Source of the DNA: Eubacteriales bacterium
GTDB taxonomy: Bacteria; Bacillota; Clostridia; Lachnospirales; Lachnospiraceae
DNA: 64,000 nt
Direction: 5' to 3'
Assembly (NCBI GenBank): GCA_030524455.1
Contig: JAUNGT010000003.1
Location: forward strand, 62,001-126,000
Shown here: piece after piece, positions 8,253 through 15,469 of the stretch
How positions within the stretch are numbered: position 1 is the first letter of the stretch
Layout of the letters: each line of letters opens with the position of its first letter
Translations under genes and position numbers: made by a program
Notes under the pieces: generated by a model
Told to the model about the DNA's origin: nothing
The model's input: the letters and a program-made list of their open reading frames with translations, nothing else
Database searches by the model: none

Positions 8253-9098
8253 CTATTTCCGGCCCCCGGGTAAAATCTTCTCATAACGCGGAATAATAAT
8301 TTCTGAAGTTTCCTGATCTATCTTTCTCATTGCATCAACATATCCGGGCATATCCATACAATTTACAATTTCCCGAATCATATTCGCTCCTTTTTTGCAA
8401 AAAAAATCTCTTTGCTCTATACTTTTGCAAGCTCCAGTCATTCCCGCATGATCCTCCGGTTTTGCAAAATAAAATCCTACAGCGCCGGATGGATGCGCAT
8501 ATCTTCTAAAATGTTCAAAATAATCTATTCCTGTCTCTGATTTTTCCTTGGGCTTTGCATCAATTTCCGGATCTACAACCAATTCATTTTTTCGGTCAAG
8601 AATTTCGTAAGCACCGTAAAACAGACTATCGTACATATCTATTTTTGTCCCTTGTGTCTTTGCATACTGGGTTGCCTGCACCAAATCAATATATGCAATC
8701 GGAACCTTTGTCTCATCAAAAAAATCAACAACAACTGTCCCTGCCGTCAAAAACGCAGGTCCATGAAATGACAGATAAATTTGCCTTCGAAATCCCTGAT
8801 TCAACAGGGAGTGTGCTATATTTTTTAAATAGGTAATTCCGGCTTCTACACTCATCTGTACCGTCCCCGGACTGATCGGCGATGCTCCCGGATAAAAATA
8901 GGGCAACTGCCCCAAAACAAGTCCATCTACTTTTTCCGCCATACAAAGTGCAAATGCTTCCGGTGTCACCTGCTCCACATCCAGCGGAAATGTTCCATGT
9001 ACTTCAACCGTTCCAAACGGGACAAAAATAATATCATTTCTCTTCCTGTATTCCACAACCTCATCATGTGTCATTTTGGGTAAAAATCGTGTTCTCAT
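8253..9098 (-). CDS. Creatininase-family hydrolase
   Basis: A 281-residue member of the creatininase superfamily, metal-dependent enzymes that open cyclic amides or hydrolyse C-N or C-C bonds. The N-terminal metal motif is seen as FVPFGTVEVHGTFPLDVEQ with Glu32 and His34. The usual Asp ligand position seems to be Glu42. The second motif is SFHGPAFL (His112) in place of the common NGHGGN, and PGTVQMS is the family PGT segment. It is therefore a divergent branch, and creatinine is not a safe substrate prediction. Last gene of the island transcript, 4 nt after the amidohydrolase gene, with a good GGAGGG site. The importer upstream suggests a sugar-like or cyclitol-like substrate; this is inference. 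Confidence 0.83.
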   Translation of the reverse strand: MRTRFLPKMTHDEVVEYRKRNDIIFVPFGTVEVHGTFPLDVEQVTPEAFALCMAEKVDGLVLGQLPYFYPGASPISPGTVQMSVEAGITYLKNIAHSLLNQGFRRQIYLSFHGPAFLTAGTVVVDFFDETKVPIAYIDLVQATQYAKTQGTKIDMYDSLFYGAYEILDRKNELVVDPEIDAKPKEKSETGIDYFEHFRRYAHPSGAVGFYFAKPEDHAGMTGACKSIEQRDFFCKKGANMIREIVNCMDMPGYVDAMRKIDQETSEIIIPRYEKILPGGRK

Positions 9099-9102
9099 CT
9101 TC

Positions 9103-10164
9103 TCAACCCTCCGCCGCTTCCATAATCAGATTTTTAAATTTTCTCATATCTGACAATGCCCTGCTTCTGTCAATATCTTTATATACAGAAATTCGTTTTT
9201 CCAACGCATCTACATATGAATTAAGATCTTCCATATTCATTGGTAACGGCTCTTTTTTCTGTATACGATATCGATAAGTATCCAAATAAATATTCTTTAA
9301 TGTTGCATCATCCAGTTTCAATCCATAACATCTATATTCGCCTACCGTAAGCTCTTCCTCGGTCTCAAACAGCTTCTGTAACGGCGAAAGTCTTTCTACA
9401 TTTGTGCCCACCCCATTTATATCCGTTCCGTATGTCAAACGTTCCGAATATTTAATCACATAGTTTCTCCATTTTTCCGGGCATCTGTGCATATCCCCAA
9501 ACATTTCCCACCCGGGCGTAAAATCCATAAAGAAATTGGGATATTTCTCCATCAACTCACAGGCAAGCTCATACTCTCCCGTATTCGGCAGGAAAAAGAG
9601 ATGCGCAATCGTTATATTCAATCCCGGATGCTTTTTCAAAATACCGACTGTTTCCCTCGTGATTTGATCTTTTGATGGCACATCCTTTCCATATAAGAAT
9701 GCTTCCCGTGCCCAATCCGGAATTAAATCTATATTCCAAAACTCTATCGGATCATTCGAATGATATAAAACCGGAATTTGATTTTCTTCCAGATATGTAA
9801 ACATCGGATCATAACAGGGATCATCCAAGGGTACCCTGTCTTTTCTGATAGACGGCTTCCCATCTATCATTTTAATTCCGTCAAATCCCATTTTATGATA
9901 TAGCTTTACCTGCGCCAAAAGATCTTCCGCATTCGGTTTTCCATGTAGCTCTGCATGAAGAGATGCATATCCATATACCTGTCCTGCGTGCTTCATTTTT
10001 GCCCACATTACCGATAAATTTCCTGGGGCCGTTTGCGGCATAAACGAACTTGACAACAGCGTATACGCACGATATCTTCCCTTTTCGGCTGCATTTTCTA
10101 TGGCTGCCAGATCTTCCTCTGTATACATATGAATATGGCTGTCAATGATTGGAAATTTAAACAT
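9103..10164 (-). CDS. Amidohydrolase-2 family metal-dependent hydrolase
   Basis: A 353-residue TIM-barrel hydrolase. The metal-binding start IDSHIH (His10, His12) lies at the very N-terminus. Further candidate ligands are in LYHSND, ITIAHLFF and the late YGTDIN, whose Asp would be the catalytic base. This order fits the amidohydrolase-2 (PF04909-type) group, which includes lactonases, decarboxylases and deaminases. Strong GGAGGAG site before the ATG. It lies between the permease gene and the creatininase-family gene in one operon, so the two enzymes probably act in sequence on the imported compound. Specific reaction unknown. Confidence 0.85.
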   Translation of the reverse strand: MFKFPIIDSHIHMYTEEDLAAIENAAEKGRYRAYTLLSSSFMPQTAPGNLSVMWAKMKHAGQVYGYASLHAELHGKPNAEDLLAQVKLYHKMGFDGIKMIDGKPSIRKDRVPLDDPCYDPMFTYLEENQIPVLYHSNDPIEFWNIDLIPDWAREAFLYGKDVPSKDQITRETVGILKKHPGLNITIAHLFFLPNTGEYELACELMEKYPNFFMDFTPGWEMFGDMHRCPEKWRNYVIKYSERLTYGTDINGVGTNVERLSPLQKLFETEEELTVGEYRCYGLKLDDATLKNIYLDTYRYRIQKKEPLPMNMEDLNSYVDALEKRISVYKDIDRSRALSDMRKFKNLIMEAAEG

Positions 10165-10181
10165 TCTGTTCTCCTCCTCTT

Positions 10182-11006
10182 TTATCCCTTTGTGCCGCTC
10201 ATGGCAATGCCTTCTACAAATTGCTTCTGGAACACAAAAAACAGGATAATCATAGGTGCCGCTGCCAGAACGCCTCCCGCCATAAGCTCCGGATAATTCG
10301 TTATATTTTGTCCTGTTAAATTAGCCAATCCCGCAGAAAGCACCATTTTATCCATATCCACATTAATAATTAACGGCCACATCAAATCCTTCCAGGTTCC
10401 CAAACCGGTTAAAATGCAAAGCGCGGCTATCGGTGATTTTAACAATGGCAATAAAATGTTCCAATAAATTCGAAATCTACTGCAGCCGTCCAGTTGCGCC
10501 GCCTCATCCAAATCCCGGGGGAGGGATGAAAAAAACTGCCTCAGCATAAACAACGCAAAGATATTAACTGTTTTAGGTAACCAAAGCGCTGTAAGCGTAT
10601 TGCTAAGCTTCCACGATACCATAATATCGTAGTGCGGTACCAGAAAAATCTGATACGGAATCATCATCATACTTAAGCAAAGAAGAAACAGAAAATTTTT
10701 TCCCGGAAATTCCAATCTGGCAAAAGCGTATGCAGCCAAAGAGCACACTGTAATTTGTGATATTATAGAAATAACCATCACAAAAAAAGTATTGAGATAA
10801 AGATGTAAAATGGGGAATTTGCTCCACACAGAAGAATAGTTTTCCCACCGCAATGATTCCGGAAATATTGTCAACGGAACACTGATGCTTTCCGCATATG
10901 TTTTTAGTGAAGTTAAAATCATCCACAGAAACGGAATGATTGTCGTTAATACACATACAATCAAGAAGAAATATACCAAAATATTTTTCCTCTTTTTTTC
11001 ACTCAT
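10182..11006 (-). CDS. Carbohydrate ABC transporter permease (MalG type)
   Basis: Membrane subunit of a CUT1-type importer, 274 residues with six hydrophobic segments. The cytoplasmic EAA loop that docks the ATPase reads DLDEAAQLDGCSRFRIYWNI. MalG-type features are the C-terminal position of the loop and the end VEGIAMSGTKG. The start is the ATG after GGAGGAAAGAAGG; an earlier ATG would put this site inside the coding region. It follows the partner permease by 13 nt. No ATPase gene is present in the island, so a shared MsiK/MalK-like ATPase from elsewhere in the genome must energise it, as is common for CUT1 systems. Confidence 0.93.
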   Translation of the reverse strand: MSEKKRKNILVYFFLIVCVLTTIIPFLWMILTSLKTYAESISVPLTIFPESLRWENYSSVWSKFPILHLYLNTFFVMVISIISQITVCSLAAYAFARLEFPGKNFLFLLCLSMMMIPYQIFLVPHYDIMVSWKLSNTLTALWLPKTVNIFALFMLRQFFSSLPRDLDEAAQLDGCSRFRIYWNILLPLLKSPIAALCILTGLGTWKDLMWPLIINVDMDKMVLSAGLANLTGQNITNYPELMAGGVLAAAPMIILFFVFQKQFVEGIAMSGTKG

Positions 11007-11019
11007 CCTTCTTTCCTCC

Positions 11020-11916
11020 TCATTCATAAAAAACCCATTTTTTCTGCAATTTCATTTGTATTACTGTAATGACCAAAATAATCAGAAACAACACATTCGC
11101 CATCGCAGCTCCGTATCCCTTATTAAATTTAGTAAAAGCCTCCTCATAAAACAGCATAACAATACTTCTTGCCCCATTCATCCCTGAACTTGTAGGCGAT
11201 ATCATTAAAAAAATCATATCAAACACCTGGAAAAAACCAATAATTTCCGTCACGACCAGCATGAAGGTTGTCGGAGATAACAGAGGAAATGTAATATTCA
11301 AAAACTTTTGTATTTCATTCGCGCCGTCTATTTGTGCGGCTTCATAATATGTTTTTTCTATTCCTTGTAAGCCTGCCAAAAGAATAATCACCGCAGTTCC
11401 AATACTTGACCAAATCAGTACAATTGATACCGCAATCAATGACACCTTAGAATCTGACAGCCAGGATGGACCTTGTATTCCGATTTTCCCCAGAAACGCG
11501 TTAATTAAGCCAAATTGATTATTAAACAGCCATTTCCACACCAAGCCCACTGCCGTAGGTAAGGTAATAATCGGTAAATAAATCAATGTCCTATATATCC
11601 CAATTCCTTTTATCTTCATATTTAAAGCCATCGCAATTAACATCGCCAATACAATGATGACCGGCACACAGATAACAATATATTTCAATGTATTTATTAA
11701 CGCCTGATAAAATTTTTCATCCCCCAGCAATTTTATATAATTGCTCCATCCAATAAAGCTAGCCTCTCCGAAGCTCTTTTTATTAGTGAAACTCACGACA
11801 ATATTTTTCAGGAACGCATAAACATTAAAAATAGAAACACCCAATAAAAATGGTGCGACAAATATAAACGCCGACAGAGCTTCTTTTCTGGCTCTTTTTG
11901 TCCTGTATTTTTTCAT
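11020..11916 (-). CDS. Carbohydrate ABC transporter permease (MalF type)
   Basis: Second membrane subunit of the importer, 298 residues with a cytoplasmic basic N-terminus, about six transmembrane segments and the EAA loop TYYEAAQIDGANEIQKFLNI. The start is set at MKKYRTKRARKE because GGAGG lies 7 nt before that ATG; the longer open frame adds a Cys/Pro-rich stretch unlike a permease. Downstream of the binding-protein gene and upstream of the MalG-type gene, the usual order in this transporter class. Confidence 0.93.
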   Translation of the reverse strand: MKKYRTKRARKEALSAFIFVAPFLLGVSIFNVYAFLKNIVVSFTNKKSFGEASFIGWSNYIKLLGDEKFYQALINTLKYIVICVPVIIVLAMLIAMALNMKIKGIGIYRTLIYLPIITLPTAVGLVWKWLFNNQFGLINAFLGKIGIQGPSWLSDSKVSLIAVSIVLIWSSIGTAVIILLAGLQGIEKTYYEAAQIDGANEIQKFLNITFPLLSPTTFMLVVTEIIGFFQVFDMIFLMISPTSSGMNGARSIVMLFYEEAFTKFNKGYGAAMANVLFLIILVITVIQMKLQKKWVFYE

Positions 11917-11991
11917 TATTGAACCTCCGTATTTAGAGCAGGGAGGCGGGCACAGCAACGAATTTCTGCGCCCGCCTTCTCATCAAAATAA

Positions 11992-13335
11992 TTATGATAC
12001 GCTCTGAATTTCCGCATTGATATCTTCTGTCATTTTTTCCATTCCCTCTGTTACACCGATTTGTTTCGTGAATATATTCATAATTCCATCGCTTGTAATC
12101 GAATTAACAGAGTCGGAAACCGATGCAGGCGCACTCACATATGGAACCGCATACGACAAATCCTCTACAAAAGCGGTTCCGTCAAACTGCTTGAAGCTTT
12201 CCGCATAATAAGTCTGCGATGAAATTCTTGCCGGAAGATCAATGCCGCTTTTTCCGATAATATCATTTGCTTCTTCACTTGCCAGATACTGCAAAAACTT
12301 CCATGCTTCCTCCTTATGCTGACTTGAAGAGTTCATTCCATAATGCATATTTCCCGCAATAAAGGCCTTGGATTCAGCTGTCGGAATTTGAATCAGTTTC
12401 ACATTCTCCATCTTAGCCTGTTCAATTTTCTGGGAACTGAAGGTGGGTAAATAAAGCATGCATGCCTGACCCGAAATGAAAAACTCCTCTGCCGAAGTAT
12501 CGCTGATCATTTGATAATCCGGAATTAAGCCTGCATCAATCATATCCACGATTTCCTGAATCGCTTCAATATCTTTTTCATTCGAATACGCACTTGTTCC
12601 ATCTTCATTAAAAATTGTGCCCCCAAACTGATACACAATCGGCTGCCAGCTTCCATTTGTCGAATTCAACATAAGCGATAACGGATAAACCGAATCTCCC
12701 GCCTGATTTATCTTCTCCTTCAATGTTTCACATATGGAAACCATATCGTCCCATGTCCAGTCGTTATCCGGCATCTCGACTCCGTACTTTTCAAAAAGTG
12801 CTGTATTGAGAATAACGGCCAAAGAATCTGTTCCTTTCGGCACTGTATAATGAACTCCATTATATTTACTGTTTTCCATTATAGATGATGAATACAGGCT
12901 GGAATCAAAGCCATCTCTTTCCATATAATCATCCAATGGCTCCAACACTCCTGCCTCCGCATATTTGGGCACCCATACATTCATAAAAAATACATCCGCC
13001 GCCTGATTGGCTCCTGCCGCCGCATCAAATTTTGTCCAATACTGATCCCAAGGTGTTAATTGCATTTCAACCTTTATGTCAGGATTCTGCGCTTCAAAAT
13101 TATCAATCAATTCCTGGTACACAACCGATTGTATTTCATCCCACAAAGAAAATGTAATTGTCACCTGATCCCCAGATACGGGCTCCTGTGCTGTTTCCGT
13201 TACTGACGCTTCCACTGACGATACGTTTGTATCTTTTGATGCATCTGCCCCGCTACTACCACATCCAACCAAGGCTGAAGATCCTACCGCCATTGATAGG
13301 CCAAATGCCATAAACCGCTTCCTAAATCCCTCCAT
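11992..13335 (-). CDS. Extracellular solute-binding lipoprotein (CUT1 family)
   Basis: First gene of the island operon, 447 residues. A lipoprotein signal with lipobox ALVGC (lipidated Cys25) is followed by a short Ser/Ala/Glu linker and a family-1 sugar-binding protein fold, with motifs ITFSLWDEIQSVVYQELIDN near the start and the hinge segment FISGQACMLYLPTF. It would capture the substrate at the cell surface and pass it to the two permeases. Aromatic residues that usually stack on sugar rings are frequent in the middle of the protein. A consensus promoter and a LacI-type operator lie directly upstream. Ligand is unknown. Confidence 0.93.
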   Translation of the reverse strand: MEGFRKRFMAFGLSMAVGSSALVGCGSSGADASKDTNVSSVEASVTETAQEPVSGDQVTITFSLWDEIQSVVYQELIDNFEAQNPDIKVEMQLTPWDQYWTKFDAAAGANQAADVFFMNVWVPKYAEAGVLEPLDDYMERDGFDSSLYSSSIMENSKYNGVHYTVPKGTDSLAVILNTALFEKYGVEMPDNDWTWDDMVSICETLKEKINQAGDSVYPLSLMLNSTNGSWQPIVYQFGGTIFNEDGTSAYSNEKDIEAIQEIVDMIDAGLIPDYQMISDTSAEEFFISGQACMLYLPTFSSQKIEQAKMENVKLIQIPTAESKAFIAGNMHYGMNSSSQHKEEAWKFLQYLASEEANDIIGKSGIDLPARISSQTYYAESFKQFDGTAFVEDLSYAVPYVSAPASVSDSVNSITSDGIMNIFTKQIGVTEGMEKMTEDINAEIQSVS

Positions 13336-13371
13336 TTTTCTTCCTCCTCTTACTCATCTTTGCTTTATTTC

Positions 13372-13385
13372 CGGTAACGTTTCCG
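13372..13385 (-). promoter_or_regulatory. LacI-family operator
   Basis: CGGAAACGTTACCG on the minus strand, a near-perfect palindrome around a central CG, the typical form of LacI/GalR-family sites. It lies 12 nt downstream of the -10 box and therefore over the transcription start of the binding-protein gene. The LacI-type regulator encoded at 13664 is the obvious ligand. Confidence 0.85.
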
Positions 13386-13397
13386 ATTACATTTATC

Positions 13398-13425
13398 ATT
13401 TTACTCTCTCTCCTCGATATGTCAA
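13398..13425 (-). promoter_or_regulatory. Promoter of the catabolic island operon
   Basis: TTGACA (13420-13425), a 16-nt spacer and TAAAAT (13398-13403) on the minus strand, reading into the solute-binding gene. The adjacent operator indicates repression until an inducer is imported. The stretch from 13426 to 13605 is very AT-rich and shows no gene. Confidence 0.8.
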
Positions 13426-13605
13426 GTATTACACCGTATAAATATTTCATTTCAAATTATTTCGTCATATTATATGATTTCACTCGCTTATAAAGCAATA
13501 TTTTTTATGTATAATGACCATATATTTCAGTTTTCTCTAAATTCTGAATTATTTCACTTTTCTTTAAAACAAATTTATTATCATCTCTTTTCCGTTTATC
13601 AATAC

Positions 13606-13657
13606 AGAAAATGCGAACAGGATGCTGCATTTTTACAGCATCCTGTTCGCATTTTCT
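13606..13657 (-). terminator. Strong hairpin terminator after the lacI-type gene
   Basis: A perfect 22-bp inverted repeat (13606-13627 and 13636-13657) with an 8-nt loop. The arms begin and end with A-rich and T-rich ends, so it can terminate in both directions. It starts 6 nt beyond the regulator stop and separates that gene from the importer operon. Confidence 0.85.
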
Positions 13658-13663
13658 ACATGT

Positions 13664-14728
13664 TTATTTCACACTATAATGCTTTGTCGATTCCCGTTTC
13701 TCCAAAGTTCCCTGAAATACTCTGTGAATATATGTCTTCTCCCCTTCTAAAAGTTTCATTAAAGCATCTACCGACTCACGGGCAATATCATGCACAGGCT
13801 GTCTGATTGTTGTTAACTTTGGATTATAAAAATTTCCTATTTCAATCCCATCAAATCCGGCTACTGAATAATCGTCCGGTATTTTCCTCCCAACATCTGC
13901 AATTGCCCTACAGGCTCCAATTGCCATTGCATCAGAAAATGCATACAGGCAAGTAAACTTTCTCCCACTCTCCAGCAATTCTTTTGCCATTAAATATCCG
14001 TTTTCCATTGAGTAAAAAGCACTTTCCTTTTTCATCGGTAAAATCAATGACTCGTCCATTTGCACTCCATAATCTTTAAGTGCACGCTTATATCCTTCCA
14101 GACGCAATTTCCCAATGCTTGCCTCATCCGGTATTCCCGACAGAACGGCTATCTTGCGATGTCCTAATTCAATCAGATATTCTGTCATACGATAGCTTTC
14201 TTTCTCGTTATCGACTGATAAAGTTGTATATTTCTTGCCTGCTCCTTCGTCCAATTTGCATTCCGACGTTGATAATACAAAAGGAACCTTTATTTTTTTT
14301 AATCTTTGATCTCCATCAGAAAAAAAACCTCCCAAAAAAATAATTCCTGACAGCTTCTCTCTCTTTGACAGCTCCAACGCAACACTTGCCTCGTTTTCAT
14401 CAAAATTCACATAACGAACAACCGTCGCATAAGCCCTTCTCTTAATTTCCTCTTCCATAATTTGGATTGCTTCCGCCAACAACGGATTGTATAATCCTTT
14501 GACAATAACAGCAACGCACTTTCCGTCTGATTTCCTTAAATCCCTTGCATTTGTATTTGGAATATATCCATACCGTTTTATTGCACGCAAGATCATTTGT
14601 TTTGTTTCCGGATTAATATCTGGCTGATTATTGATCGCCCTTGAAACGGTACTGACTCCCACCCCACAGATTCTTGCAATATCCCTGATCGTAATTTCTC
14701 TTTCGCATTGCTTTTTGATTTTCCTCAC
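13664..14728 (-). CDS. LacI-family transcriptional regulator
   Basis: A 354-residue repressor. The N-terminal helix-turn-helix reads TIRDIARICGVGVSTVSRAIN (about 13-33) and the hinge helix NARDLRKSDGKCVAVI follows, then a periplasmic-binding-like effector domain with the C-terminal segment LTTIRQPVHDIARESVDALM. It most likely controls the adjacent importer and hydrolase genes through the operator at 13372. The open frame starts with GTG at 14728, where the Shine-Dalgarno-like GGGGAG is too close, so the exact start is uncertain by a few codons. A TATAAT box lies about 25 nt upstream without a clear -35. Low-GC codon use matches the island. Confidence 0.92.
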   Translation of the reverse strand: MRKIKKQCEREITIRDIARICGVGVSTVSRAINNQPDINPETKQMILRAIKRYGYIPNTNARDLRKSDGKCVAVIVKGLYNPLLAEAIQIMEEEIKRRAYATVVRYVNFDENEASVALELSKREKLSGIIFLGGFFSDGDQRLKKIKVPFVLSTSECKLDEGAGKKYTTLSVDNEKESYRMTEYLIELGHRKIAVLSGIPDEASIGKLRLEGYKRALKDYGVQMDESLILPMKKESAFYSMENGYLMAKELLESGRKFTCLYAFSDAMAIGACRAIADVGRKIPDDYSVAGFDGIEIGNFYNPKLTTIRQPVHDIARESVDALMKLLEGEKTYIHRVFQGTLEKRESTKHYSVK

Positions 14729-14775
14729 TCCCCATCTATTAAATTTTTCTTTTTATTATATAGGAAAAAGTATAT

Positions 14776-15102
14776 CTATTCATCTGTAGATTTCTTTTCA
14801 AACAGAACCCGCATATAATCACGCCTGGCATATAAGATACGGTCTACAAACACCTCGTTTTCACAAACACGGTAAAAACTCATGTAATTGCCGCTTACGA
14901 TAAAACGGTAATCACTTTCTACACCGGCTATTGAGGACAGAGGCGCTCCAGCCAGCGCATAGCTCCGCAAAATACGGAGACTTTTCGTAATTTTACTTAC
15001 TGTTTCCAAAGCCGCCGAAGGATTTAGCAGCTCTTCTTCAATATATGTCTTGATCTCAACAAGATCATTCTGGGCCTCTTCTGATAAATATAAGTCATTC
15101 AT
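14776..15102 (-). CDS. RelE/ParE-family toxin
   Basis: A 108-residue type II toxin. The fold is suggested by LSEEAQNDLVEIKTYIEEEL at the start, a basic middle, and the closing strand pattern YRFIVSGNYMSFYRVCENEVFVDRILYARRDYMRVLF, which is the usual RelE/ParE core. The gene overlaps the antitoxin end by 8 nt (ATGAATGA), which couples translation. An in-frame TTG 6 nt earlier is less likely. Whether it cuts mRNA or inhibits gyrase cannot be told; the long N-terminal helix favours the ParE branch. Confidence 0.87.
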   Translation of the reverse strand: MNDLYLSEEAQNDLVEIKTYIEEELLNPSAALETVSKITKSLRILRSYALAGAPLSSIAGVESDYRFIVSGNYMSFYRVCENEVFVDRILYARRDYMRVLFEKKSTDE

Positions 15103-15349
15103 TGCCAATCCCGAGGTATCCCTCCACAGCCCCCAGAGTCAGCCAGCCTTTCTCCTCGCCAGATTTTCGGCCTTTTACAAGTTCATTCATCAGCCGGAAT
15201 GTTGCCTGCGTTTTTTCAAAATCCTGTATGTCCAGAATTGCATATCTGCCCCGTCCGTTCTTCGTCAAAAAAACAGGCGCACCGACTGCTACATCGCGCA
15301 ATACCTCACTGTAATTACGCAAATCAGAAATAGGTTTGATATTTGGCAT
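15095..15349 (-). CDS. Phd/YefM-family antitoxin
   Basis: An 84-residue partner of the toxin. The N-terminal half has the Phd/YefM DNA-binding pattern (IKPISDLRNYSEVLRDVAVGAPVFLTKNGRGRYAILDIQDFEK). The C-terminal half is a charged helix that would bind the toxin. The start is at MPNIKP, preceded by AAGGAG. Two upstream in-frame starts are excluded: one lies inside the -10 box and the other inside the terminator of oadA. Antitoxins of this family repress their own promoter. Confidence 0.9.
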   Translation of the reverse strand: MPNIKPISDLRNYSEVLRDVAVGAPVFLTKNGRGRYAILDIQDFEKTQATFRLMNELVKGRKSGEEKGWLTLGAVEGYLGIGNE

Positions 15350-15373
15350 AGTTTCCAACTCCTTTTTATCCAT

Positions 15374-15404
15374 AGTATATCCCAATATGTTGTGAAATTC
15401 AACA
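15374..15404 (-). promoter_or_regulatory. Promoter and candidate operator of the toxin-antitoxin pair
   Basis: TTGAAT (15397-15402), a 17-nt spacer and TATACT (15374-15379) on the minus strand. The inverted repeat TGTTG-N7-CAACA (15388-15404) covers the -35 box and is a candidate site for autoregulation. Confidence 0.72.
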
Positions 15405-15427
15405 GCATTTTTTACAGCACCCCCACC

Positions 15428-15460
15428 AAAAAAGGAGCCGCACCGCGGCTCCCTTTTTTT
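15428..15460 (-). terminator. Intrinsic terminator after oadA
   Basis: Stem GGAGCCGC / GCGGCTCC with a 3-nt loop, flanked by A and T runs on both sides, so it works in both directions. It closes the decarboxylase operon 10 nt past the oadA stop. Confidence 0.92.
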
Positions 15461-15469
15461 CATATCCTT

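Larger units (their letters stand above)
8253..14728. other. AT-rich catabolic island
   Basis: From 8253 to about 14775 the sequence is visibly richer in A and T, and the encoded proteins richer in Lys, Asn and Ile, than the GC-rich genes on both sides (DUF368 and oadA). It holds two hydrolases, a complete three-part importer and a LacI regulator with operator, all on one strand. The compositional break suggests acquisition by transfer. No integrase, flanking direct repeat or tRNA end was found; a toxin-antitoxin pair lies at one border. Confidence 0.65.

Noticed and set aside
8253..14728. Prophage or integrative element
   Set aside because: No integrase, transposase, phage gene, tRNA target or direct repeat at the borders; only the base composition and the toxin-antitoxin pair suggest transfer.
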